Origin: Allostella vacuolata
Lineage (GTDB): Bacteria > Pseudomonadota > Alphaproteobacteria > ATCC43930 > Allostellaceae
DNA length: 64,000 nucleotides
Direction: 5' to 3'
Assembly: GCA_006739055.1 (NCBI GenBank)
Contig: AP019702.1
Coordinates: 3,559,388 to 3,623,387, forward strand
Shown: positions 18,499 through 26,666 of the stretch, piece after piece
Layout: every line of letters starts with the position of its first letter
Position numbering within the stretch: the first letter of the stretch is position 1
Made by a program: the position numbers and the translations under genes
The notes under the pieces: model-generated
What the model saw: the letters and a program-made list of their open reading frames with translations, nothing else
What the model was told of the DNA's origin: nothing
The model's database searches: none

Positions 18499-19242
18499 AT
18501 GCTGAAGCGCGGTTCGACAGGGCCGGCCGTGGCCGATCTGGCCGGCAAGCTGGCAAGGCTCGGCTATTTCGCCGGGCCGCCCGACCTCGATACGTTCGGG
18601 GACGACCTGGCGAAGGCCGTGAAGGCCTTCCAGATGCAGAACGCCGACAGTGCCGGCCGGCCGCTGGTGGTCGACGGCATCGTCGGGCCGGTCACGGCCT
18701 GGTCGATCGCCCATCGGCTCGGCGAGGCGGGTGGCGCGATGCCCGCGGCCAACCCGGCACCGGACATGCCCCCGGGCGGCTCCGCCACCGCCCGCGGCGC
18801 GCTGGCGGCCGCCATGGCCGAGATGGCGGCCGGCCATGGCGAGGTCGGCGGCAACAATCTCGGCCCGCACGTCGCCCGCTACCTGAACGGGATCGTGGCG
18901 CCGCCCGCCGACTGGTGCGCCGGCTTCGTCAGCTGGTGCTTCCGGAATTCGGGCCAGCCGATGCCCTTCGCATACACCCTGGGCGCCCGCGACGTGCTGA
19001 AGAAGCTGCGCGCCAAGGGCTGGGGCATCAGCCCGAGCGACGCCGACCCGCCCCTGCCGGGCGACGTCATCGTCTGGTGGCGCGGCACGCCGTCGGGCTG
19101 GCAGGGGCATGTCGGCCTGGTCCATTCCTACGCCAACGGCATCGTCCGCACGATCGAGGGCAACAAGACGCCGAAGGTGAACTCCTTCACCTACACGCTG
19201 GCCAGCATCGACCGGCTGCTGGGCTTCGCCCGGGTGCCGTAG
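18499..19242 (+). CDS. Peptidoglycan-binding domain plus CHAP-like amidase
   Basis: A 247-residue protein. An N-terminal peptidoglycan-binding repeat (about 1-75: LKRGSTGPAVADLAGKLARL, DGIVGPVTAWSI) is joined by a Pro/Ala linker to a cysteine-peptidase-like domain. Probable catalytic residues are Cys140 in ADWCAGFVSWC and His204 in GHVGLVHS, the order seen in CHAP/TIGR02594-type hydrolases. There is no signal peptide; export could be non-classical or it may act like phage endolysins. Start ATG 18499 follows a G-rich site. No phage genes surround it, so phage origin is not supported. Confidence 0.82.
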   Translation: MLKRGSTGPAVADLAGKLARLGYFAGPPDLDTFGDDLAKAVKAFQMQNADSAGRPLVVDGIVGPVTAWSIAHRLGEAGGAMPAANPAPDMPPGGSATARGALAAAMAEMAAGHGEVGGNNLGPHVARYLNGIVAPPADWCAGFVSWCFRNSGQPMPFAYTLGARDVLKKLRAKGWGISPSDADPPLPGDVIVWWRGTPSGWQGHVGLVHSYANGIVRTIEGNKTPKVNSFTYTLASIDRLLGFARVP

Positions 19243-19276
19243 ACTCCGCACGGCGGCGGCGTGGTAAGGGTCGGGC

Positions 19277-20278
19277 ATGAGCCCGGCCCCCCTCGCCGAC
19301 CTGCCGCCGGATCGGCGCGAAACCATACACGCGGCGATCGCCGCCGCCTTCGGGACGGTCGCGGCCGGGTCCATCCTGCCGGTTTCGGGTGGAGCGTCCG
19401 GGGCGGTGGTGCTGCGCGTCGAGGTCCGCGGCCGATGCTACCTGGTGCGGGCGGAGGGCCCCGCCGGCCCGCTGCGCAACCCGCACCAGTACGCATCGAT
19501 GCGCATCGCGGCCGCGGCCGGAATCGCCCCGCCGCTCCACCACATCGACGAGGCCGCGCGGATCGCCGTGATGGGTTTCGTCCCGCCGCGCCCGCTCGGG
19601 ACGTATCCCGGCGGCCTCCATGCGCTGGCCCGGGCGCTCGGCCGGCTGCTGGCGCGCCTGCAGGCGACGCCGGCCTTCCCGCCGTTCGCCGACTACCCGG
19701 ACCTCGTCGCCCGGCTGTTCGCCCATGTGCGCGGGACCGGCCTGTTCGCCGCCGGCCTGCTGGACCCGCACGCGGACCGGCTCGAATCCATCCGTGCCGC
19801 CCTCGCCGCGCATCCGGTCGCGCTGGTCTCCAGCCACAACGACCTTATTCCGAGCAACATCCTGTTCGACGGACGGCGGTTGTGGCTGGTCGACTGGGAA
19901 TCGGCCTGTCGCAACGACCCGCTGGTCGACGTGGCAACCCTGCTCGACACGCTGGCGCCCTCGCCGACGCTGGCCGACGCGCTGCTGCGGGCCTGGCTCG
20001 GCTGCGACCCGGATGCGGCATTGCTCGACCGGCTTGGTCAGGTCCGGGCGCTGACCCGGCTCTACTACGCCGGGGTCATGCTGAGCGGCTCGGCGGCGGC
20101 CCGCTGGACCAGCGACGAGCGCGACCTCTCCGCGCCGACGGCCGCCGCCTTCCGCCAGGCGATACGGCAGGGACGGGTCCGGCCCGGCACCACCGCAACC
20201 CGGCATGTCCTGGGCAAGATGTTCCTGGCCGCGTTCCTGTCCGGCACCGAGCCGCCGGGCTTCGAGGCCGCCGTCTAG
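19277..20278 (+). CDS. Aminoglycoside/choline phosphotransferase-like kinase
   Basis: A 333-residue protein-kinase-like small-molecule kinase (APH/ChoK superfamily). The ATP-binding lobe begins with LPVSGGASGAVVLRVEV; the catalytic loop is SSHNDLIPSNILFDG and the metal-binding Asp is in WLVDWESACRNDPLVD. Relatives phosphorylate choline, ethanolamine, homoserine or aminoglycosides. The context gives no substrate: a cell-wall hydrolase lies upstream and a HAD phosphatase lies convergent. Its TAG stop and the HAD stop share the four bases CTAG (20275-20278), so there is no room for a terminator between them. Confidence 0.82.
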   Translation: MSPAPLADLPPDRRETIHAAIAAAFGTVAAGSILPVSGGASGAVVLRVEVRGRCYLVRAEGPAGPLRNPHQYASMRIAAAAGIAPPLHHIDEAARIAVMGFVPPRPLGTYPGGLHALARALGRLLARLQATPAFPPFADYPDLVARLFAHVRGTGLFAAGLLDPHADRLESIRAALAAHPVALVSSHNDLIPSNILFDGRRLWLVDWESACRNDPLVDVATLLDTLAPSPTLADALLRAWLGCDPDAALLDRLGQVRALTRLYYAGVMLSGSAAARWTSDERDLSAPTAAAFRQAIRQGRVRPGTTATRHVLGKMFLAAFLSGTEPPGFEAAV

Positions 20279-20967
20279 CCGACTGCCGGATATCCGCCCG
20301 CCGCCGACGCCGCCAGGATCAGCGCGCAGACGGCATGCAGGTCGCGGACGACGCCCGTGCACAGGGCTTCGATCTCTGGTGTCGGGCCGAGCAGGTCGGG
20401 GACCATGAACGTCATCATTCCCGCGGCCGACGCGGAGCGGACGCCGTTGTGGGAATCCTCCAGGGCCAGGCAGCGGGCGGGATCCACCCCGAGGCGCCGG
20501 GCGGCCGTCAGGAACGGGTCGGGCGCGGGCTTGCTGGCGGCGTAGTCGCCGTGGCCGACGACCGCATGGAAGCGCTCGGCCAGGCCATGGGCGCCCAGAT
20601 GGCCCTGCACCGTGGGATGGGCCGAGGACGTCGCGATGCCCCGGGGCAGCTCGAGCCGGTCCAGCAGGTCGAGCAGTTCGACGACGCCCGGCTTCAGCCG
20701 GAGCCGGGTGGCGGCCAGCCGATCGAAATGGGCAGCCATCCGGGCGAAGTACTGATCCATCGGAAAGTCCGGTCCCATGTGTTCCAGCAGCCAGATCCGG
20801 CTCTGCACCCATGGCAGCCCGATGGCGCGCCGGAGGACAGCCGGGGTCAGGTCGTGGCCGCCGGCAACTGCCGCCGCCAGGAACGCCTCCTGGTAGAGAG
20901 CCTCGGTATCGAAGATCAGGCCGTCCATGTCGAAGATCACGGCGGCCGGCATGTGCGGAAGCGTCAT
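20275..20967 (-). CDS. HAD-superfamily phosphatase (PgmB/Gph-like)
   Basis: A 230-residue HAD hydrolase with an alpha-helical cap. Motif I is IFDMDGLIFDTE (nucleophile Asp13, acid Asp15), motif II is the Ser of IATSSAHP, motif III is the Lys of YAASKPAPD, and motif IV is LALEDSHNGVRSA. Cytoplasmic, acting on a sugar phosphate or other small phosphoester. The last 30 residues (VRDLHAVCALILAASAAGG) extend a little past the usual end. It is convergent with the kinase at 19277-20278 with overlapping stops. Confidence 0.87.
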   Translation of the reverse strand: MTLPHMPAAVIFDMDGLIFDTEALYQEAFLAAAVAGGHDLTPAVLRRAIGLPWVQSRIWLLEHMGPDFPMDQYFARMAAHFDRLAATRLRLKPGVVELLDLLDRLELPRGIATSSAHPTVQGHLGAHGLAERFHAVVGHGDYAASKPAPDPFLTAARRLGVDPARCLALEDSHNGVRSASAAGMMTFMVPDLLGPTPEIEALCTGVVRDLHAVCALILAASAAGGYPAVG

Positions 20968-21015
20968 CGCCCCGTATAGCCGGCGCCCGCCGGCCCGGCA
21001 ACGGCGCGCCGGCCC

Positions 21016-22539
21016 TCAGCCGACGAACCGCACCAGGTCGTCCGCCAGGCCGGGATCGTTGATGATGCGCGGCACCTTGTTCTGGCCGCCGAGCCGGCCG
21101 CGATGCTTCATCCAGGCGGCGAAGGTACCAGGCGGCACCGCGCGGACCTCCGGCGCGGCCATGCCGACGCCGTCGGCGCGGTGGCCGAGATAGTCGTCGT
21201 TGAGGGCGCACAGGGCCTCGTCGAGCCGGCGGGCGAAGACCGCGACCGCGTCGGGCGGCGGCAGCTTGGCGAACTCCACCACCCACAGATGGCCGCCCAG
21301 GCGGCGATGGGCATCGGGGAAGACGGCCATCATCGCGAAGTCGGTCAGGTCGGCATCGATGGCCCCGGCCGCCCGGGCAGCCGCCCCCTCCACCTCCTCG
21401 CCGATCAGGTGCTCGCCGAAGGCCGACATGCCGTAGGCGGTGCGGCCGGTGACCAGCACCCGCGGCGGATCGCGCGAGACGAGGCGGACGGTGTCGCCCA
21501 CGACATAGGCGAAGAGCCCGGCGCAGGTCGTCATGACCAGGGCATAGTCGACCCCGGTCTCGGCATCGGCGACCCAGTGGCGGGTCGGCTGCGGCCGGTC
21601 GAGTTCGGCCACCGGCACGAACTCGAAGAAGAGCCCATGGTCGAGATTGAGCCGCAGCCCCTCGCCCGGGCCGCGGTCGGCCGCGGCGATGAAGCCCTCG
21701 CTGGCCGGATAGACCTCGCGCATCTCGGCCTGGGTCCCGGCCAGCATCGCCTCGAAGCGACGGCGGTAGCCGTCGAAGCGCACCCCGCCATGGATCAGCA
21801 GGTCGAGGTCGGGATACGGGCGCTCGTCGCCGCCGGCCGCCCGGCGCAGCTCGCGCACCCGCTCCAGGAGGATCAGCAGCCAGCTCGGAGTGCCGGTCAG
21901 CACGCGGATCGGCTGGTCGAGGGATTCCCGCGCCAGCCGCTCCAGCTTCGCCTCCCAGTCCGCCAGCAGGGCCAGCTCCGGCCCGGGAAAGGAGAAGCCG
22001 CGGGCCCAGAACGGCAAGGTCTTGGCCGCGATGCCGCTGAGGTCGCCCGAGAAGATGCCGGGCGCCTCCTCCACCAGCGCGGTGCTGCCGCCCAGCATCA
22101 GGCTGCGGCCGGCGAACATGCGGCTGGCCGGCCGCGCGCCCAGATGGTGCGCCACCACGTCGAAGCCGGCGCGCACGTTCGAGCGGCGCATGGCGTCCGT
22201 CAGCGGCAGGTACTTGGTACGACCCGCCGTAGTGCCCGAGCTGACCGCGAAGTAGCGGATCAGCCCCGGCCAGGAGACGTCGACCAGGCGCGGGAAGGCC
22301 GGCTGCCAATAGTCGGCCCAGAACTGCTCGTAGCGGCGCAACGGCACCGCCGCCCGGAACTCGGCCACGTCGGCGATGCCGGTGAAGCCGTGGTCGCGGC
22401 CGAAGCGGGTATGCTCGGCCCGCCGCAGCAGGCCAAGCAGCGTCCGCCGCTGGGTCGCCGCCGCATCGAGCCGGGCCAGCCGGCGGCGGCGCAGCGCGGC
22501 CAGCGCCCGGAAGACCGGGGTTGCGTCCGGGCGCATCAT
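21016..22539 (-). CDS. GH3-family acyl-amido synthetase-like protein
   Basis: A 507-residue member of the GH3 auxin-responsive promoter family, an ANL-type adenylating fold. Plant relatives join jasmonate or indoleacetate to amino acids. ATP-binding SSGTTAGRTKYLPLTDAM lies near residues 95-112; YPASEGFIA and a Tyr/Glu motif near FGEHLIGEE follow; the conserved GGQNKVPRI near the end is typical. In bacteria the substrates are mostly unknown. Its ATG at 22539 overlaps the stop of an alpha/beta hydrolase gene as ATGA, so the two are translationally coupled. Together they suggest formation and hydrolysis, or export-side processing, of an amide or ester conjugate (inference). Confidence 0.85.
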   Translation of the reverse strand: MMRPDATPVFRALAALRRRRLARLDAAATQRRTLLGLLRRAEHTRFGRDHGFTGIADVAEFRAAVPLRRYEQFWADYWQPAFPRLVDVSWPGLIRYFAVSSGTTAGRTKYLPLTDAMRRSNVRAGFDVVAHHLGARPASRMFAGRSLMLGGSTALVEEAPGIFSGDLSGIAAKTLPFWARGFSFPGPELALLADWEAKLERLARESLDQPIRVLTGTPSWLLILLERVRELRRAAGGDERPYPDLDLLIHGGVRFDGYRRRFEAMLAGTQAEMREVYPASEGFIAAADRGPGEGLRLNLDHGLFFEFVPVAELDRPQPTRHWVADAETGVDYALVMTTCAGLFAYVVGDTVRLVSRDPPRVLVTGRTAYGMSAFGEHLIGEEVEGAAARAAGAIDADLTDFAMMAVFPDAHRRLGGHLWVVEFAKLPPPDAVAVFARRLDEALCALNDDYLGHRADGVGMAAPEVRAVPPGTFAAWMKHRGRLGGQNKVPRIINDPGLADDLVRFVG

Positions 22540-23594
22540 CCGCCGCGGGACGGCTGGCGGAAGACCGCGTTGAGGAACGCGCCGACCTCGCGGTTCGAGC
22601 GCTCCCGCACCGCATCGTCGCGGCCCATCAGGTAGCCGTCGGAGCCGACGCAGAGCGCCAGCATGAGCTTGCGGATGAAGGGGTTGGTCATCGGCACGCC
22701 GATGCCGTCGGTGCGCACCACCAGGTCGGTGTCGACCCGGAAGCCGCAGCCGTCCAGCAGCCGGCCGATGCGGCGCGGCCCGGCCCAACTGCCGTCCCAC
22801 TGGTGATAGGCCCCGGGATAGACGACGGTGCGGACCGTCGACCCGCCCGCCCGGAGTTCGTCGGCCAGCTGGTTGCAGCGCACCGGGTTCATCAGCTCGT
22901 CCGCGTCGCCCCAGGCCATCAGCACCGGCGCGCCGGTCGTGCGCTCCTCGTCGAAGGTGGTGATGCAGGGCCCGTAGAAGGCGACATGGCCGGCAAACCG
23001 GATGTCGCCCAGGCCGAAGCGATCGGCCAGGCGGTCGGCGATGCCGGCGTTGGCGGCGAAGACGCTGGCCATCGCGCCGTAGGAGAAGCCCCAGAGTGCC
23101 ACCCGCCGCCCGTCGATCTCCGGCCGGCGGCGCAGCCAGTCGAGCGTCGCGTAGGCATCGGCGATCGCCATCGTCTCGGTGATCTCGATGACCCGGTCGA
23201 CGAAGCTGGTGGCGAGGTGGCGGCGGGCGGCGAAGACGTCGACGACCGCGGCGCCGATGCCCATCGCCGCCAGCTGCCGGCCATAGGTCAGCTCGCGCGC
23301 ATCCAGCACCCCGCCCGAGCCGTGCAGCAGGACGACGGCGGGCGCCTTGCGGTCCGCCGCAGCCCCGGCCGGCGCGAACCAGGTCACCCGGGCCTCGGCC
23401 TTGGGCACGTCGCCCGGGATGTCGCGAGGCACGAAGGGGCTGATGCTGGGGATGGTGACGGCCTGGCCGGCGGTGCCGGCCGGCGCCGGCCAGGCGTCGG
23501 GCACCGTCGGCATCGCCTGGGCCAGCGTCGCCTGGGCCAGCATCGGCAGCAGCCCGGCGACGGCGACGATCAGGGCGCGGAGTCGGAATGGCAC
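22536..23594 (-). CDS. Exported dienelactone-hydrolase-like alpha/beta hydrolase
   Basis: A 352-residue esterase-type protein from a GTG start at 23594 (GGGAG about 10 bases upstream). A signal peptide of about 27 residues (LRALIVAVAGLLPMLAQATLAQA) points to periplasmic location. The oxyanion region is VVLLHGSGG, the nucleophile elbow is GFSYGA with Ser where classical dienelactone hydrolases have Cys, the acid is in MAWGDADELM, and the His is in GAYHQWDG. It is the first gene of a pair with the GH3-like synthetase. A lytic hydrolase next to a conjugating ligase suggests salvage of conjugated acids outside the cell and re-conjugation inside, which is untested. Confidence 0.82.
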   Translation of the reverse strand: MPFRLRALIVAVAGLLPMLAQATLAQAMPTVPDAWPAPAGTAGQAVTIPSISPFVPRDIPGDVPKAEARVTWFAPAGAAADRKAPAVVLLHGSGGVLDARELTYGRQLAAMGIGAAVVDVFAARRHLATSFVDRVIEITETMAIADAYATLDWLRRRPEIDGRRVALWGFSYGAMASVFAANAGIADRLADRFGLGDIRFAGHVAFYGPCITTFDEERTTGAPVLMAWGDADELMNPVRCNQLADELRAGGSTVRTVVYPGAYHQWDGSWAGPRRIGRLLDGCGFRVDTDLVVRTDGIGVPMTNPFIRKLMLALCVGSDGYLMGRDDAVRERSNREVGAFLNAVFRQPSRGG

Positions 23595-23714
23595 GGGACG
23601 CTGGCTCCCCTCGGGTCCGGATCGGCAACCCCCTTCAGATAGGGGCGCCGCCGGACCGCGCCGGTCAATTTTCCGCGAGGTCGCGGGACCCGGCAAGGGA
23701 TCGCCGGGGCCGGC

Positions 23715-23816
23715 ATGATCCTGGCGGCCGAAAGCCCGACGGTGGCCGGGCTGGCGCTGCGCGTCGGCTTCCTCAGCCCCAGCCACTTCACCCGCACCTT
23801 CCGCCGGGACGGCTAG
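23715..23816 (+). pseudogene. AraC-family regulator, C-terminal helix-turn-helix remnant
   Basis: Only about 33 codons survive, reading VAGLALRVGFLSPSHFTRTF then RRDG and a stop. This matches the second helix-turn-helix of AraC/GlxA regulators (VA..VGF.S.SHF.R.FRR). The effector domain and first helix-turn-helix are missing, and the protein stops where PxxYR would follow. Upstream codons to about 23685 do not resemble the family. It lies in the divergent gap between the esterase and the enolase-superfamily gene and overlaps the latter's stop. It probably is the relic of a regulator that once controlled a neighbour. Confidence 0.6.
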
Positions 23817-24952
23817 ACATATCCCGGCCCGTCGATCAGCGGGTGGGCCGCCAGGAAGTCCTCGTCGATCTCCACCCCCAGCCCCGGCCCTTCCAGCGGG
23901 CGGACGGTGCCGTCGACCTCCAGCGTGAAGGCGGCGGAGCAGAGCTGGTCGCGGAACGGGTTGAGCTTGGAGGCGTCGGCCTCGAAGTAGCCGCCATTCT
24001 CGATCGCCGCCAGGAAGTGGATCGAGGCGGCGATGTTGAGCCCGGTGACCGAGGTGTGCGGGTGGATCGGCAGCCGCCAGGCCGACGCCAGGCCGGCGAT
24101 GCGCAGGGCCTCGGTGATGCCGCCGCACTTCGACAGGTCGGGCTGCAGGATGGTGATGCTGCGGTCCTCCACCAGGCGGGCGAAGTCGTAGCGGGTATAG
24201 TGGTTCTCGCCGGCCGCCAGCGGCACGTTGCCGAAGCGCCGCGCCTCGGCATAGGAGCGGTGGTCGTGGGCGGGGAACGGCTCCTCCAGCCAGGCGACCG
24301 CATGGGCATCCAGCACCGGCATCACGGCGCGCGCGTCGGCCAGCGTGTAGGCGGTGTTGGCGTCGGTCAGGATGGCGATGTCGGCACCCAGCCCCCGGCG
24401 CACCGCCGCCACCCGCTCGGCGTCGCGGGCGGCCGTGTCGCCGATCCGGAGCTTCAGCGCGTTGTAGCCGCGCGCCACCATTTGGGCGGCCTCTTCCACC
24501 AGCGCGCCCGGCGCCTGGAAGCCGAGCGAGATGCCGCCGGCATAGGCCGGGATCGGCCGCGAGGCGCCGCCCAGCAGGCGGTAGAGCGGCCAGCCGGTCG
24601 CCTTGCCGCGGATGTCCCAGAGCGCCATGTCGAGACCGCTCATGGCCATCGCCGCACCGGCCCCCATGCCGTGGCTGGCAAGCTGCATCCGGTAGATGCG
24701 CTGGCCCACCCCCGACACGTCGGCCGCATCCATCCCCGCCACCAGCGCCTTCAAGGTCGTCTCGACGATGCGGGCGATGGCGCCGGGCGAGCGGCCGGCA
24801 TGGGCCTCGCCCCAGCCGACCAGCCCGTCGTCGGTCGTCACCTTCACCAGCACCGCGTCGCGCTTGACGGTGCGGCCGATGCCGAGCGCCACCTGCCCGT
24901 CCGCGGGATAGGGGAAGGAGATCGGGAAGGCCTGGACGTCGGCGATGCGCAT
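23813..24952 (-). CDS. Mandelate racemase/muconate lactonizing enzyme family protein
   Basis: A 379-residue enolase-superfamily enzyme. Metal ligands are Asp197 (LTDANT), Glu223 or 224 (WLEEP) and Glu249 (AAGENH). Acid/base residues include Lys167 in ALKLRIG, Asp272 in QPDLSKCGG and a His in PIHPHTSVTG. The second base of the usual KxK is Arg169 (KLR), so it is not a standard mandelate racemase; sugar-acid dehydratase or epimerase activity is possible. Cytoplasmic. It lies 22 bases downstream of a dipeptide/nickel-type binding protein gene, which suggests uptake and catabolism of one compound. Confidence 0.85.
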   Translation of the reverse strand: MRIADVQAFPISFPYPADGQVALGIGRTVKRDAVLVKVTTDDGLVGWGEAHAGRSPGAIARIVETTLKALVAGMDAADVSGVGQRIYRMQLASHGMGAGAAMAMSGLDMALWDIRGKATGWPLYRLLGGASRPIPAYAGGISLGFQAPGALVEEAAQMVARGYNALKLRIGDTAARDAERVAAVRRGLGADIAILTDANTAYTLADARAVMPVLDAHAVAWLEEPFPAHDHRSYAEARRFGNVPLAAGENHYTRYDFARLVEDRSITILQPDLSKCGGITEALRIAGLASAWRLPIHPHTSVTGLNIAASIHFLAAIENGGYFEADASKLNPFRDQLCSAAFTLEVDGTVRPLEGPGLGVEIDEDFLAAHPLIDGPGYV

Positions 24953-24974
24953 GGGGGGCTCCTCGGGAACGGGG

Positions 24975-26522
24975 TCAGCGGAAGGTGAGGTTGGCGGGCC
25001 GCAGTTCCATCAGCTCGACGGGCAGGGCCCGCCAGCCGATGTCGCGGCGCTTGCCATAGAAGATCGCGAACTGGTGCAGCACGGTCGCCGGCGGGTCGTC
25101 CTCCTCGATGATCGCCAGCATGCGCGCCCAGGCGGCGCGGCGCGCGCCGGGGTCGAGGCTGGCCTCCAGCACCCGGCCCAGCCCGTCGAACTCCGCGTTG
25201 GCCCATTCCGGTGCGCCGCGGCGCACCGGGCTGCCCGGCCCGTAGAGGCGCCAGGCATGGCCGGCCGGGTCGGGATAGATCATCGCGTTCGACCAGTTGC
25301 GGATGCCGCGCCCGGCCGGCTCCAGGATCTGGGTCCAGTTCTCCTTGATCAGCAGGACGATGTTGAGGCCGACCGCCTTCCACATCTCCGCCAGCACCTC
25401 GGCGGTGGCGATCTCGGTCGCGTAGTAGTTGTTGTTGATGCGGTACTCGATCGGCTGGCCACGATAGCCCGCCTCGCGCAGCAGCGCGCGGGCCCGGTCG
25501 GGGTCGTAGGCCGGCTCCGGCCATTCGGCGATGTAGAGCGGCCCGAACGCCGGGAACTGGTTGCCGCGCGGGATCGGCACCCGCCCGCCCCACAGGGCGT
25601 CGACCAGCAGGCGCCGGTCGATCGCCAGCGACAGGGCGCGGCGCACCCGCGGATCCTTCAGGACCGGGTGGTGCTGGTCGAACACCAGCACCCGGTTGTT
25701 GGCGATCGGCCCGCCCGCCACCTCCAGCCCGGGCCGGGCGGCGACGCGGTCGAGCTGGTCGGGCGGCAGGTCGGTGACGATGCCGTAGCGCCCGGTCTCC
25801 AGCCCGGTCAGGCGGGCCGCCACCTCGGGTGCGGCTTCGAAGCGGATGGTGGCGGCGGTCGGCCGGCCGCCCCAGTACCCGTCGTGGGCGGCCAGCAGGA
25901 CGTAGTCGTTGTCGCGCGAATCGGCCAGCCGGTAGGGCCCGGTGCCGACCGGGCGGCGCGCCCAGGCCTGGAAGTCGGGCGCCGCCAGCCAGGCGGCGCG
26001 CGAGACGATCTGCGCGGGAAAGGTCGCCAGCCGCTGCTCGATCAGCGGGTCGGCGCGGCGCGTGACCACCCGCACGGTCGCCGCGTCCACCGCCTCGACC
26101 CGCTCGATGCCGCCGAGGAGCGGCCGGGTCTGGGCGCGGAGCGGCGCGTCCTCGCCCGACATCCGCTCCGGCCCGAAGGTGAAGGCGACGTCGGCCGCGG
26201 TCAGCAGCGCGCCGTCATGGAAGCGCACGCCCGGACGCAGCGTCAGCTCCAGCGTGCGCGCGTCGACCCGCCGCCAGGCGGTCGCCAGCCCCGGCCCCAG
26301 GCGGAACCCGTCGGCCGGGTCGGCCACGAGCAGCGTGTCGAAGAGGTTGTGGTTGATCCGCCAGGAAACGTTGCTGACGCTGTAGGCGGGGTCGAACAAT
26401 GGCGGGTTGCGCTGCACGCCGATGCGGAGCGCCGGCCGCGGGTCCGTCTGCGCCCCGGCGGGCACGGCCGAAGCGAGAAGCACGGCAAGAAGGGTCAGCA
26501 GCGGCAGGCAGCGCCGGACCAT
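24975..26522 (-). CDS. ABC transporter substrate-binding protein, family 5 (copy 1)
   Basis: A 515-residue periplasmic solute-binding protein of the DppA/OppA/NikA type. The signal peptide is MVRRCLPLLTLLAVLLASAV to about AGAQ, and the mature protein begins RPALRIGVQRNPPLFDPAYS. VRFHDGALLTAADVAFTFGPERM and FEAAPEVAARLTGLETGRYG are recognisable family segments. Start ATG 26522 is set by CCGGAG 8 bases upstream. It is closely similar along its whole length to the next gene (26667-28208), and the pair is a tandem duplication. No permease or ATPase genes of this class are in the window. Confidence 0.88.
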   Translation of the reverse strand: MVRRCLPLLTLLAVLLASAVPAGAQTDPRPALRIGVQRNPPLFDPAYSVSNVSWRINHNLFDTLLVADPADGFRLGPGLATAWRRVDARTLELTLRPGVRFHDGALLTAADVAFTFGPERMSGEDAPLRAQTRPLLGGIERVEAVDAATVRVVTRRADPLIEQRLATFPAQIVSRAAWLAAPDFQAWARRPVGTGPYRLADSRDNDYVLLAAHDGYWGGRPTAATIRFEAAPEVAARLTGLETGRYGIVTDLPPDQLDRVAARPGLEVAGGPIANNRVLVFDQHHPVLKDPRVRRALSLAIDRRLLVDALWGGRVPIPRGNQFPAFGPLYIAEWPEPAYDPDRARALLREAGYRGQPIEYRINNNYYATEIATAEVLAEMWKAVGLNIVLLIKENWTQILEPAGRGIRNWSNAMIYPDPAGHAWRLYGPGSPVRRGAPEWANAEFDGLGRVLEASLDPGARRAAWARMLAIIEEDDPPATVLHQFAIFYGKRRDIGWRALPVELMELRPANLTFR

Positions 26523-26666
26523 GGGTCGGCTCCGGAAGGGCGGGCGGGTCGGCCGCATCCTTCGCCATCGCCGGACGGGTTGCAACCGTCGGGGCGGGCG
26601 GCGGCCCGGATCGGCCGCCGCCTGCCCCGCCGCCCCCGTCAGCGGGCGACCATCAGCGGGCCACCT

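Noticed and set aside
18499-19242. Possible phage lysin and hence a prophage
   Set aside because: No other phage genes, integrase or att-like repeats are nearby; peptidoglycan-binding amidases are common in chromosomes.
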